Shown: in pieces, positions 29,433-38,849 of the stretch
Layout of the letters: each line of letters opens with the position of its first letter
Position numbering within the stretch: the first letter of the stretch is position 1
Assembly (NCBI GenBank): GCA_900544795.1
Contig: UQWM01000021.1
Location: forward strand, 1-38,986
Length of the DNA: 38,986 nt
Source: an uncultured Phascolarctobacterium sp.
GTDB lineage: Bacteria; Bacillota; Negativicutes; Acidaminococcales; Acidaminococcaceae
Direction of reading: 5' to 3'
The notes under the pieces: model-generated
What the model saw: only the letters and a program-made list of their open reading frames with translations
Databases searched by the model: none
Told to the model about the DNA's origin: nothing
Made by a program: the position numbers and the translations under genes

Positions 29433-31346
29433 TTACATACCTTCTTCGTACAAAGTATAACCGTTCTTACCGCTTTTCTTAGTTTCGTACAGCGCCTTAT
29501 CGGCTTTTTCGTACAACATCTCAAAGGACTTGCCATCTTTCGGCGCCACGGCGATACCGATGCTCACCGACATCTTCCAGACGCTACCGTTTTTCTGACA
29601 CACCGTGTCCAGTACCCGACACAGCTGCTCAGCCTTCTGCCGCACCCACTCCAGGTTTTGCGACGGTATGAACACTACAAACTCGTCGCCGCCGACACGG
29701 CCGACGATATCGCTTTCGCGGAAATTGCTGCGCAGCAAACGCACGAACTCCTTGATGCAGAAATCACCAAACTGGTGCCCATAACTATCGTTAGCCTGCT
29801 TAAAATCGTCCAGATCAATAATAAACAAGCTGTAGCTGCCCTTAAGCTCACCTGCCAGCACCTTGTCAATGATCCTTTCCGTAGCGTTTTTCGTATATGC
29901 TCCGGTCATCTCGTCCAGAGAAGCTTTTTTCTTGATCTCCATTTCCTTACACTTTTCATCGTTGATATTATTGCGATAAGTAAACATATGCAAGGAATCG
30001 TCCATCTTGGAATAGAAGATATAAGCGTCGATACGCATCCAAAAATAATTGCTGCCGTCCTCAGTAAGCATAAACTCGTATTGCAGGTAATTATTGCCTT
30101 CTTCAAACTGCCGCTTCACGTTATCGATACTAAACGTAGAAATATAACCGGCCCGAAACTCTTCTTTGATCTGCTTGACCGTCACTACCCGCAAAAACTC
30201 CTCATAAGGCAGATCTTTAGCTCCCAAAGCTTCAAAATACAACTGCGTCTTTCTGCTGGCAGCACAATTTTTAGTAATGTTAAGCTCGTAAATATTATCG
30301 TAGATCTGCTCCGTCGCTTCTTTAAACAGTTCCTGCCGTTCCTCCAGCAGCTTGGTCATCTTTAAATTGAATTTTTTAATGACCGAGGTAATGATCAGAA
30401 TAATACTCAGGATAACGAGCCCGATCAAAAGCGCCGTCTGCAAAATTTTGGCATTCAGCTCTTCTACCAAAGCGCCCGTATCCTGCTTGACCAGTAAGTA
30501 CCAGTCCAAATCGGGGATATAGCGTACCACCAGATAACTTTTTTCGCTGCTCTGTACGCTGCTGGGCATCCAAACTTCCCAATTAGTCTTGCCGTTTTTC
30601 CATTCCAAAACTTCCTGGCGGATATTTTCACTTTCGTTGACCTTGAACCAGTCCACCTGTGTATGGCCGTTATAGGTTCCCGATACCTGGATCGCGCCCG
30701 TGCTGTCGATCAGGAAGGTGCCAACATTATATTTGTTTTCATACTGCCGCAAAAGCTCCTGTAAATAATCAATGTTCACACCTACGCCAACAACGCCTAT
30801 CACCTGCCCCTGAGGATTTTTTATTTTGCAGTTCACAAACAGGGTGATCTTATTATCGGCGCCGGTCACCTCGTCATTATCCACATTGAGGGTGTATTCC
30901 TCGCCGTTTTGCAAAAACTCATAATACCAGACGTTTTAATCCTCGCCAGGCAGCAGGTTCCTGTCCAGACCATTAAAGTTATAGTAATTATTAGTGACCG
31001 TTGAAACCAGAAAAACAGAATCATAATGATATTTTTCTTTATAAGCGCGTAAGTAGTTGCTGATAGTATCTTGAAAATCACCGTCCTGCCAGCGCGAGCC
31101 TTCGCTGCCCAGCAGTTCTATCAGCAAGCTGTCGTGCGCCATGGTCTGCGATACGTTCACCGGCCTGGTCAGCAGCGTGGAAAACTGGTAAAAAATACCT
31201 TCGTTAGCCAGCGAAGCCACCTGCTCGGTCTTTATCAAATAGGCGTTATAGTTAGCCCGATAGCTCAAAACGGCAATCAAAGTAAAACCAATCAACAAGA
31301 TCACGCTAACGAGCAAATTCGTTCTGAAAAGGATATTATTTTTCAC
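29433..31346 (-). pseudogene. dCache-PAS-GGDEF diguanylate cyclase broken by an in-frame TAA
   Basis: Original gene of 637 codons from GTG 31346 (AAGGAAG upstream). It has TM1 (about 9-30), a double-Cache sensor (about 35-300), TM2 (about 310-330), a PAS-like domain (about 350-470) and GGDEF (about 480-637) with GRVGGDEF and an RESD inhibitory site five residues before. Codon 137 is TAA (30938-30936), between LLPGED and NVWYYEFL. The frame is otherwise continuous, since 1914 bases are divisible by three. Translation from the stop onwards would need a TTG at 30914 without a ribosome site, and would lose half the sensor. A working copy would make c-di-GMP in response to an external ligand. Confidence 0.85.
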
Positions 31347-31466
31347 TATGCGCTTCCTTTTATCATAATATTAAATTTTCGATTATATATATTGCAGACA
31401 ATTGTATATTTCATTATAATCCAAAAGATTTACGCTGGCAACGCATAAATAGCAATAATAAAAAAT

Positions 31467-31491
31467 CCCCTTATCAAAGTTTGATAAGGGG
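31467..31491 (-). terminator. Intrinsic terminator of the DASS permease gene
   Basis: Stem CCCCTTATCAA (31467-31477) / TTGATAAGGGG (31481-31491), followed on the minus strand by ATTTTTTATTATT. Confidence 0.9.
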
Positions 31492-31504
31492 AAAGCATTT
31501 ACGT

Positions 31505-32947
31505 TCACACCGTCGAAAAGAGCGGCCAATAGCGGATGAACAAATAACCCACCACCGTGATCAGCACCACGCTGCACAGCGACAGCAGCAAACCGTTTTT
31601 AAACAGCTCCGCCGGGTCCAGGCCATAGCTGACCGGGATCGCCCTGATGGATACGGGCAGCACATAAGCGCTGTTAAAAGCGACGATGGCTACAAACAAA
31701 TAGGGTATCGGGTTCAGCCCCAAGGCCTGGGCGATGCTTTGCACCACAGGCACGGCAATGGCCGCGGCCGCCGTATTGCTGGATATCTCGGTCAGCAGTA
31801 CGGAAAAGGCCGTAAAGGCAAATACTGTTTCCAGCCCTCCAGTCAACGGCAGCAGCGCGATCGCTTCCGCCATGCGCAGGGCCGCACCGGTTTCCGTTAC
31901 CAGGCTGCCCAGCGCCAAACCACCGGCAAATAAAAACAGCATGCCCCACATCACGCCTTTTTCGGCAAATTCCCAAGTCAGCAGGGCCTTGCCATCTTCG
32001 TCCTCAAAGGTAAAGGCCAGCAGTCCGATGATCAAAAAGGCATAAGCTGGTTTTAGTGCTGGCAGCCAGGCTGCATAAACGGGCCGGATAAAGGCCAGCA
32101 CCGTGGCCGTCACAAACAGTACCAGGCTGATCTTCTCGCCTAAGCGCATCGTACCCAGCTCTGCATACATTTTGGTAAAATATTCCTTCGACCCGGATAA
32201 ATGTTTGACCGGCATCGGCAGATGGAATAAAAACAATAGATTGAGCAGCAGTACCAACACCAAAAAGGGCAGAAAACGCACTACCCAATCGATATACATA
32301 AATTCCTGACCCGTCAGCTTTTCCAGATAGCTGATCGCCACCAGGTTGGCCGCACCGCCTAAAGGCGAGCCGAAGCCGCCGATACCGGCACCCCAGACGA
32401 TGGCCAGCAGGATAGGCACTGCCAGCTTGCTGCCCTTGATGTTGCCTTCGCCTAAAAATTGCAGCATGGATACCGCCACCGGCACCATGATCGTGCAGAC
32501 CACCACATTAGGCAGAAAAATAGACAGCAGCGTCGATACTACCAGCCAGACTGCTATCTGCTGCTTCATCGACGTGCCGATACAGCACAAAGTCTTGATG
32601 GCCAGCCGCTTGTCCAGCCCTGTCGTCGCCCAGGTCAGACACACCAGGTCGGCGCCGAACAGCAGCACGATTATCTCAGAAAAATACTGACTGATGATAT
32701 GCTGCATGGGCACCAAATCAAATAAGGCGTTGATACCAATGGGCACAAAGGCCGTTACCGAAATATTCACCGGGCGCAGTATCCACCACAGACCCATCCA
32801 CACCGCCGTCCCCAGCGCCGCGGCCTGCTTAAAGCCAAAGAACCATTCCAATAAAACTATCGTCAGCCCAAAGCTGAGCGGCCCCAGCACCACCGCTAAA
32901 AAATGCAGCCGACGCTTACGTTTGCTTCCGTACATATACCCATCCAT
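31505..32947 (-). CDS. SLC13/DASS-family anion (dicarboxylate-type) permease
   Basis: 480-residue, about 12-helix divalent anion:sodium symporter-type permease. It has the family signature LLTEISSNTAAAAIAVPV near residues 385-405, and a first repeat motif with VSTLLSIFLPNVVVCTIMVPVA (about 135-160) where SNT is replaced by LPN. Probable substrates are dicarboxylates such as succinate, malate or tartrate, or sulphate. ATG 32947 is used; ATG 32935 is an alternative. It is divergent from the LysR gene at 33056, which probably controls it. Confidence 0.9.
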   Translation of the reverse strand: MDGYMYGSKRKRRLHFLAVVLGPLSFGLTIVLLEWFFGFKQAAALGTAVWMGLWWILRPVNISVTAFVPIGINALFDLVPMQHIISQYFSEIIVLLFGADLVCLTWATTGLDKRLAIKTLCCIGTSMKQQIAVWLVVSTLLSIFLPNVVVCTIMVPVAVSMLQFLGEGNIKGSKLAVPILLAIVWGAGIGGFGSPLGGAANLVAISYLEKLTGQEFMYIDWVVRFLPFLVLVLLLNLLFLFHLPMPVKHLSGSKEYFTKMYAELGTMRLGEKISLVLFVTATVLAFIRPVYAAWLPALKPAYAFLIIGLLAFTFEDEDGKALLTWEFAEKGVMWGMLFLFAGGLALGSLVTETGAALRMAEAIALLPLTGGLETVFAFTAFSVLLTEISSNTAAAAIAVPVVQSIAQALGLNPIPYLFVAIVAFNSAYVLPVSIRAIPVSYGLDPAELFKNGLLLSLCSVVLITVVGYLFIRYWPLFSTV

Positions 32948-33022
32948 CCCTTCCTTGCTCTACAGCTGTTTTTATTGTAGAATGTGAGTATAAAAAAGTA
33001 AAATACTATTTCTTTGTTAATA

Positions 33023-33041
33023 TTATAAGAAATTCTTATAA
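33023..33041. promoter_or_regulatory. LysR-type inverted repeat in the divergent region
   Basis: Perfect TTATAAGAA-A-TTCTTATAA, containing the T-N11-A pattern of LysR-type boxes (ATAAG...CTTAT). It lies between the LysR ATG and the permease. A TTGTTA (33014-33019) and TATAAC pair overlaps it, though that start would fall too near the ribosome site. Operator role is inferred. Confidence 0.6.
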
Positions 33042-33055
33042 CTCAGGAGGTTGTT

Positions 33056-33958
33056 ATGGATTTTGAATTTTACCGCAATTTTATCACTGTCGCCGAAACG
33101 GGCAACCTGACCACGGCCTCAAAAAAACTGTCGCTGGCCCAGCCCGCCCTCAGCGCCCAAATCAAAACCTTAGAGCAGTACTACGGTACCAAGCTCATCA
33201 AAACAGCCCGCGGCAAACGGCAGCTTGACCTGACCGAAGCAGGAGCAGCCTTTTTAAGCAAAGCACGGCAGATCTGCCGCACCGAAGAAACTATTTTACT
33301 GGATATGCAAAACTTCAATAAAAAAGCTTCGGGGCCCCTGCGGTTTAGCGTTTCGCCCGCCAAAAGCACCTTCTTCATCAATACCTACCTGCGCCCCTTC
33401 GCCAGTGCCTATCCCGAAATCGATTACCAGTTCCGCGAAGAAGCAGTCAGCTCCCAAATCAAGCACATCAACGAAAACAGCAGCGACCTGGCTTTTGCCA
33501 ACGCGCCCCTCCCCTCGCCGCAGATGTTCAACTACCATAAATCACAGAAGGAATATTTTTACGCCGTCTACAGCCCCGATGCGGACAGCAGCTTGCAGCC
33601 CCTACTGCCGCTGAAGCCCGCACAGCTGCAAAATATCCCTGTCTGCTGCAACTTCGGCTGCTACAGCCTGCTGCGCAAAACCTGCCGCAGCCACGGCTTC
33701 AACCCCAAAATACGCTTCATCGCCACCACAAACACCGCCGCCCTCGACTTTGTGCAAGGCGGCAACGGCATCGCCATCGTCTCGGCCAGCGGCACAAGCG
33801 ACTTTCCGCCCGGACTGCTGGGGCGAAAAATCGACGACGAGGGCCTGTACTTCGAGCAGACACTCTTCTGGTCGGCCAAAGAAAAACTGTCGCCAACAGC
33901 CAAACTCTTTGTAGACTTTTATCTGGAGCTGTGCCCAAGCACTGCCAAAAACAAATAA
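33056..33958 (+). CDS. LysR-family transcriptional regulator
   Basis: 300-residue LysR-type regulator. The N-terminal HTH begins MDFEFYRNFITVAETGNLTTASKKL with AQPALSAQIKTLEQYY as the recognition region; the effector domain is at about 90-295. ATG 33056 follows AGGAGG by five bases. It is divergent from the DASS permease with a 108-bp gap holding a perfect LysR-type repeat, so the most likely target is that permease. The likely inducer is a substrate of the permease. Confidence 0.92.
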   Translation: MDFEFYRNFITVAETGNLTTASKKLSLAQPALSAQIKTLEQYYGTKLIKTARGKRQLDLTEAGAAFLSKARQICRTEETILLDMQNFNKKASGPLRFSVSPAKSTFFINTYLRPFASAYPEIDYQFREEAVSSQIKHINENSSDLAFANAPLPSPQMFNYHKSQKEYFYAVYSPDADSSLQPLLPLKPAQLQNIPVCCNFGCYSLLRKTCRSHGFNPKIRFIATTNTAALDFVQGGNGIAIVSASGTSDFPPGLLGRKIDDEGLYFEQTLFWSAKEKLSPTAKLFVDFYLELCPSTAKNK

Positions 33959-33982
33959 ACTGTCACTTACGCACGTAGCAAA

Positions 33983-34013
33983 AAAGCCGTTATGACTTAG
34001 TCATAGCGGCTTT
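33983..34013. terminator. Terminator between LysR and the second GGDEF gene
   Basis: Arms AAAGCCGTTATGA (33983-33995) and TCATAGCGGCTTT (34001-34013) with one G-U pair, flanked by A and T runs. Works for both converging genes. Confidence 0.85.
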
Positions 34014-34026
34014 ACTTGTGTTCAAC

Positions 34027-35416
34027 TTACAGCTCGTAACCAAACAAAACACCCCTGCCACCAGCTTTTTTTACCTTATACATGGCCTGGTCAGCTTTAA
34101 GCAGCAGCTCCTCAGCCGTCCGCCCATCTTCAGGGTAACGCGCTACGCCGATACTGACATTGCAGAAGGCGTCGCCTCTTTTTAACTCCCAGGCTGCGGC
34201 AAAACGCTGATGGATGAACTTGGCTAAATTCCGAATATTAGCTTCAGTTTTATCTCCATCAATAATGGCAACGAACTCATCGCCGCCATTTCTGTAAATA
34301 GCCTCATGCAGCAAAGGTATCCCCGAAAAGAACTGGCCCAGCTGCACTAAAAACTCATCGCCGTCCTCATGCCCAAAGGGTATCATTGATATTTTTAAAA
34401 CCGTCGATATCGAAAAACAGCAAGTAGCCTTCGGCACCGCCCTGCGCTTCATCGATCCGGCGCTCACATTCCTTCACCAGCATCCTGCGGTTCGGCAGAT
34501 TAGTGAGCGAATCATAATTGGCCAAATACTCTACCAAAGCTTCGCTGCGCTTATTATCAGTGATGTCGGCACTGCTCACCACATGTGCCAGCCGGCCGTC
34601 TACCCAGCGAAAAGCCGCGCTGAACACCCTGAACCAGGAACCGTCAAAGGGCCGCTGATAATCCCACGAATAAATCTTTGTCGGCTCGCCGTTCTCATCG
34701 ATCAATTTTTGCTGCGGGCAGAAGGAACAAACTCCGTTTTGTTCCGGAAACAGCACCTCCCAGCATTTGCGCCCAAAAAACTGCTCAACGCCACCGTAAG
34801 GAGTCGCCATCGAACGATTAACATATAAAATCTCATGGGTATAAAAATCGTTGACGTAAATATCTATACCGGTATTATCCAAAATACTTTCCAACGAACT
34901 TTTGGCAAAGGTCAGCTTGTTCTGGTAGATCCGCACCCCGATATAACGGCCAAACATCGATAAGACCGTCATCAAAAGCTGCTGCGAAACCGCAGTCGGC
35001 GAAGGCCGTGCTTCCTGCTGCACAAAAGCAAGCAAGCCATAGATACGCAGCGTTTCGTCGACCACAGAAACTACTACCAAAGCCTGCGCCGCAAACAATT
35101 CCAGCAAAGCATCCTCTGCGGCACCATTTTCTGCACTTTTATCGATCCGGACAAAAGTCTCCATCGCCAGATGGCTGCGGTAAGCGGGGTCAATAGCATC
35201 GATCGAAAAACTCTCCCGCAAAGTCAAAGCACCACTTACGCAACGTTCTTTTAAATTCAGATGGTTGTACTGATCCAATTCATAAATCAACCCGCCGTCA
35301 AAATCAAAAGCAGCACAGATCACTGCCAGTGCCTGGCCGATAACATTGCTATCCACCTGCTTGCCGCCCAAAAGCTCCGCCAAGGACAAAACGAGAGCAT
35401 CACCTGCTTGTTCCAC
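34027..35416 (-). pseudogene. GAF-PAS-GGDEF diguanylate cyclase with a one-base frameshift
   Basis: Starts at GTG 35416 with AGAAGGGG upstream. It has an N-terminal GAF-like region (about 1-160), a PAS domain (about 165-300) with a Cys pair in CSFCPQQK, then the start of GGDEF (NYDSLTNLPNRR, FFDIDGFKNINDT). After ACC the frame hits an extra C (ACCCTTTGGG near 34383), reads LWA and stops. Removing one C restores FGHEDGDEFLVQLG and joins the second half, which has YRNGGDEFVAI and runs to 34027. The total length of 1390 nt is one base over a multiple of three. No RxxD inhibitory site is seen. Either real decay or a homopolymer error. Confidence 0.85.
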
Positions 35417-35553
35417 CGCAATCCCCTTCTATTTTTCATATTTCGGATATATTAAAGTTATACAACTTGCTAATTTTATTTTATCATACACATCGTTTTT
35501 ATCAACTCTATTTTATATTCGTTTTGTATAATAAATTATGACATCTTTGAAAC

Positions 35554-35591
35554 AAAAACAGTATCTGCCCCATAAGGCAGATACTGTTTTT
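35554..35591 (-). terminator. Intrinsic terminator of the ECF operon
   Basis: Stem AAAAACAGTATCTGCC (35554-35569) / GGCAGATACTGTTTTT (35576-35591) with a T-rich tail on the minus strand. It closes the S-A-A-T operon. Confidence 0.92.
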
Positions 35592-35618
35592 AACGTAGTT
35601 TTTAACTTGTCAGTCAGC

Positions 35619-36281
35619 TTATTTCCAAAAGGGATAGCTGCTAAGAGCCACCACCAGTGCCAGCACAATAAAATCGGCGATGCCCAGCGGCTCGCGCGGC
35701 ATATTCTTATAAGTGTTGCTGCCAAAGCCCTTCAGCTCCATGCTCAGCGCCAAAGTCTCCGACTTGGCCACCGCCCGCATCACCAGCGGCCTGATGACCA
35801 CCACATAAGACAACAGCCGTTTAACACAGTTGCCCCGGTTGGAATAACCACGGCAGGACTGAGCGTCCAGCGTGATCTCACTGTCGGCCAAAAAGTTAGG
35901 CACAAAACGCAGCGCCGTCGTCAGCATAAAAGCATATTCGCAGGGCAGGTGGAACCTGTCTACCAGCGTCTGAGCGATATCCTGGATGCGCGTCGCCGCC
36001 AGCATACATAAAAACGCCATGGTCATCACCAGCATCCGCAGTCCGCCAGTCAAAGCAACCTCCAGCGGCGAACCAAACAGCAGCTGGAATAAGATCATCA
36101 AACCAGTGAACACCGCCAGGCCGCCGATAGCCGCCATCGTCATGCGGTCGCGCTTGATCGACAACAACAGTGCCAGCTCTAAAACTAAAATCGTCGCTAC
36201 AGCCTGCACCGGCAGGATAAAGACCCACGCCGTCACAGCCACAGTTACGATGATTTGTGTAAATGCACTGATCCGCATCAT
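35619..36281 (-). CDS. ecfT: ECF transporter transmembrane (T) component
   Basis: 220-residue EcfT/CbiQ-family membrane protein, with about five helices and two cytoplasmic coupling motifs of the Ala-Arg-Gly type: AQSCRGY and SMELKGFG (Arg replaced by Lys in the second). It joins the two ATPases to the substrate-binding S component. It overlaps the upstream ATPase gene by four bases and is last in the operon. The dedicated S-A-A-T cluster suggests a group I (single-substrate) ECF system. Confidence 0.92.
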   Translation of the reverse strand: MMRISAFTQIIVTVAVTAWVFILPVQAVATILVLELALLLSIKRDRMTMAAIGGLAVFTGLMILFQLLFGSPLEVALTGGLRMLVMTMAFLCMLAATRIQDIAQTLVDRFHLPCEYAFMLTTALRFVPNFLADSEITLDAQSCRGYSNRGNCVKRLLSYVVVIRPLVMRAVAKSETLALSMELKGFGSNTYKNMPREPLGIADFIVLALVVALSSYPFWK

Positions 36282-37084
36282 CCCTCAGCCCCTTTCCGCA
36301 TCAGCTTGCTGCAAAACTCTGCTGGCGTTGCCGCCGTGAAGCCCAGCGCGCCCGCCAAAGCTGCCGCCGTGGGGCGGCGCAGCCCCCATTCCTCTACCTC
36401 GAAGCGGCCGCTAAAAAGCTCTGTCGGCGTACCGTCATACACCAGATCGCCGTCCTTCAAAACAATGGCCCGCTTGGCATAACGGCGCACCACGTCCATA
36501 TCGTGAGATATCAGCACGATGGTGATCCCCTTCTCCTCGTTCAGCTTCTGCAAATACTGCATCATGCGCTCTTTTTCGATAGCGTCCTGACCGTTAGTGA
36601 TCTCGTCCAAAATCAAAGTGCGGGGGTTCAGCGCCAGCGCCGATGCCACACCCAAACGGCGTTTCTGCCCAAAGGATAATAAACGGGGATAAGCCTGCGC
36701 CAGCTCCGTCAGCCCCGTGGCCGCCAAAGCAGCGTCCACCTGCTTTTTGATAGTCTCGTCGGTCAGCTTCTTCGCCTTCGGCCCATAAGCCACCTCGTCG
36801 AAGACCGTATCTTCTAAAATTTGCAAATCAGGGTTTTGGAACACATAACCGATCTTATCGGCCAGATCGGCCGGTTCGTAATTGACGATATCCTCGCCAT
36901 CCACCAAAACCTGCCCGCTGCGGGGATGCAAAAGCGCCATAAACAAACGGCTCAAAGTAGTTTTGCCGCTGCCATTATGTCCCAACAGCGCCACAAACTC
37001 GCCGTCAGCTACCGTGCAGCCAATGTCGTTAAGCACCGGCACACCGCGTTGGTAAGCAAAATTGACCTCTTTAGCCTCCAGCAT
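36278..37084 (-). CDS. ecfA: ECF transporter ATPase (second EcfA)
   Basis: 268-residue ABC ATPase. It has Walker A GHNGSGKTT, Q-loop YVFQNPD, a changed signature LLSFGQKRR, Walker B plus D-loop LILDEITNGQD (where most have EPT-GLD), and switch His in LISHDMD. The altered signature and D-loop suggest one degenerate site in the EcfA heterodimer. It has TGATG overlap with the upstream ATPase. ATG 37084 follows AAGGGGGG. Confidence 0.94.
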   Translation of the reverse strand: MLEAKEVNFAYQRGVPVLNDIGCTVADGEFVALLGHNGSGKTTLSRLFMALLHPRSGQVLVDGEDIVNYEPADLADKIGYVFQNPDLQILEDTVFDEVAYGPKAKKLTDETIKKQVDAALAATGLTELAQAYPRLLSFGQKRRLGVASALALNPRTLILDEITNGQDAIEKERMMQYLQKLNEEKGITIVLISHDMDVVRRYAKRAIVLKDGDLVYDGTPTELFSGRFEVEEWGLRRPTAAALAGALGFTAATPAEFCSKLMRKGAEG

Positions 37085-37947
37085 CAGGCGTTCCCCCCTT
37101 CAAAACCAAGTTCCTGCAATTCCCGCACTGCTTCCGCCTCTGTGCGCCACTCGCCCAGCTCCACGCCAAAACGGTGCTCCACGCCCAGCTTCACCTGCCA
37201 CAAAGCAGGCACCAACGGACGCAATTCCTCGTCCTCATACATGGTGCGCGCCGCCGTTTCAAAAGCAGCCGCCGTCACCAACTGGCCTTCCTTCAGCACC
37301 ACCAGGTCCGTCACATAAGGCAGCAAATAATCCACCCTGTGCTCCACCACCACTATGGTCGTGCCGTAGCGCTTGTGGATAGCATATAACAGCTCGTACA
37401 GCGAATGGGCACCATCAGGGTCCATAGCCGATACAGGCTCGTCCAAAACAATTATCTCCGGGTGTACCGCCAGTGTAGCCGCCAGCAGCAACCGCTGACG
37501 CTGACCGCCCGAAAGCTCATCCAACTGGTAGCTTTCGCGCCCAGGCAAACCCACGTCCTCTAAAGCCTTCCGGGTGCGCTCGGCAACTTCCTCCGGCGCA
37601 AAACCGTGGTTCAGCAAGCTAAAAGACACTTCCTCGCCTGCCGTCAGCGAAACCAGCTGGCTTTCGTAATCCTCCAGCATCAGGCCAACCCGCATGGCAA
37701 TGTCTGATACCCGGCGCCCCTTGGTAGATTCGCCCAGCACCTGCACATCGCCGTTATAACGGCCGCCCATATAAAAAGGCACAATGCCCGTCATCGCCTT
37801 GCACAAAGTAGTTTTACCGGCACCACTGGGCCCGGCGATCACCGTAAACGAGCCTTTTTTGATCTCCAGGTCGATATCCTGCAAAACCAGCTCCGATTTA
37901 TTATAAGCAAAATAAAAGTTTTCCAGCTTGATAACGCTCTCCATCAT
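37084..37947 (-). CDS. ecfA: ECF transporter ATPase (first EcfA)
   Basis: 287-residue ABC ATPase. It has Walker A GPSGAGKTT, the canonical signature LSGGQRQRLLLA, Walker B/D-loop IIVLDEPVSAMD and switch His in VVVEHRVD. It pairs with the next gene to form the energising heterodimer. ATG 37947 overlaps the S-component stop as ATGA and has GGAGG upstream. The C-terminal extension (about 230-287) is typical for EcfA. Confidence 0.94.
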   Translation of the reverse strand: MMESVIKLENFYFAYNKSELVLQDIDLEIKKGSFTVIAGPSGAGKTTLCKAMTGIVPFYMGGRYNGDVQVLGESTKGRRVSDIAMRVGLMLEDYESQLVSLTAGEEVSFSLLNHGFAPEEVAERTRKALEDVGLPGRESYQLDELSGGQRQRLLLAATLAVHPEIIVLDEPVSAMDPDGAHSLYELLYAIHKRYGTTIVVVEHRVDYLLPYVTDLVVLKEGQLVTAAAFETAARTMYEDEELRPLVPALWQVKLGVEHRFGVELGEWRTEAEAVRELQELGFEGGNA

Positions 37948-38525
37948 TCATCGTCCTCCTGCACAAAAAACAGCTTCCGCACCGGCCCGAACAGCAAAAA
38001 GGTGATCATGCCATTCAGCGCGCCCACTACCGCCACCACGGGCAGCATGGCATACAGCCATACGTGCAGCGGCAAGTCTAAAACTATTTTTAAAATGAAG
38101 GTAAACACGCCGCCGCTGGCCATCGTAGCCAAAAAGCCCGTCACCAGGGGGCGCAGCTTCCACTTGCCCAAACCGCAGCGCAGCATGGCCTTTACCAAAA
38201 TGCAGCAGGTGATGGCGCCCGAAAGCTCGCTGGCGATATTGCCCAAAGGGAACGCCGACTTCGACGACGGCACCAGCGTGATACCGGCAATAAAGCCGAT
38301 GCCCACAGCCTGCGACAAAGTAGGGTTCGTCAAGTTGATGACGATGGAATACATGGCGATAGTCCAGTTCGGTGTCACGCCGCCCACATTAGGGCTAACC
38401 GTATGCAGAATAATGCCGATAGCAAACAGCATCGCCGTGATCGCCACCCAGCGGTAACCGTCCTGCATCGGTTTAACTTCGATCAAGTCTACCAGCGGCA
38501 GCTTGGTATTTTTTTCTTTCTCCAT
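37944..38525 (-). CDS. trpP: ECF substrate-binding (S) component, probable tryptophan transporter
   Basis: 193-residue six-helix S component. It has an N-terminal cytoplasmic lead of about 25 residues, then helix 1 with AMLFAIGIILHTVSPNVGG, and later SAFPLGNIASELSGA. These positions resemble the TrpP group of the S-component clan (LH...P...GG..P and AFP.G.I). ATG 38525 is chosen because AAGGAGG precedes it by eight bases; the open frame upstream runs through the T-box leader and is not translated. The UGG specifier in the T-box gives independent support for tryptophan. Gene symbol by analogy; substrate not proven. Confidence 0.82.
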   Translation of the reverse strand: MEKEKNTKLPLVDLIEVKPMQDGYRWVAITAMLFAIGIILHTVSPNVGGVTPNWTIAMYSIVINLTNPTLSQAVGIGFIAGITLVPSSKSAFPLGNIASELSGAITCCILVKAMLRCGLGKWKLRPLVTGFLATMASGGVFTFILKIVLDLPLHVWLYAMLPVVAVVGALNGMITFLLFGPVRKLFFVQEDDE

Positions 38526-38539
38526 AAATAAAGCCTCCT

Positions 38540-38843
38540 TCAAATCGGGCAATAAAAAAAGCCCTTCATCCCCATGTAGGGACGAAAGACACAACTTTCG
38601 CGGTACCACCCTGCTTGACTGAATAATCAGTCCGCTCGCTAAGATACAGGCCATGGCCGATATCCCCTTCATTGGTAACGGGCGAAGCATCCCGACGGCG
38701 TCTACCCCCTTGCAGGCTCAAGCCGTATCTTAAAGGTCCATTCACTCTGCCGCCAAACGCCGGACTTGCACTGTCACCGGCTCGCTAAGGTTCGCTTGGC
38801 AAAGCTACTCTTCCTCGTCATCGATCAAATACATATGAAATTA
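38540..38843 (-). promoter_or_regulatory. T-box riboswitch with UGG (Trp) specifier
   Basis: About 300-nt minus-strand leader of the ECF operon. Stem I starts near 38822 with the AGTA S-turn element in GAGGAAGAGTAGC. The specifier reads UGG at 38740-38738 in the context GUGAA-UGG-ACC. The T-box sequence AGGGTGGTACCGCG lies at 38612-38599. The terminator stem TTCGTCCC / GGGATGAA is followed by TTTTTTT (about 38588-38554). Uncharged tRNA-Trp should bind and allow transcription into the transporter genes. Confidence 0.92.
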
Positions 38844-38849
38844 CTTTAA

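Noticed and set aside
38526..38690. N-terminal extension of the S component
   Set aside because: The frame is open through the T-box terminator region, but the ribosome site and first membrane segment place the start at 38525.
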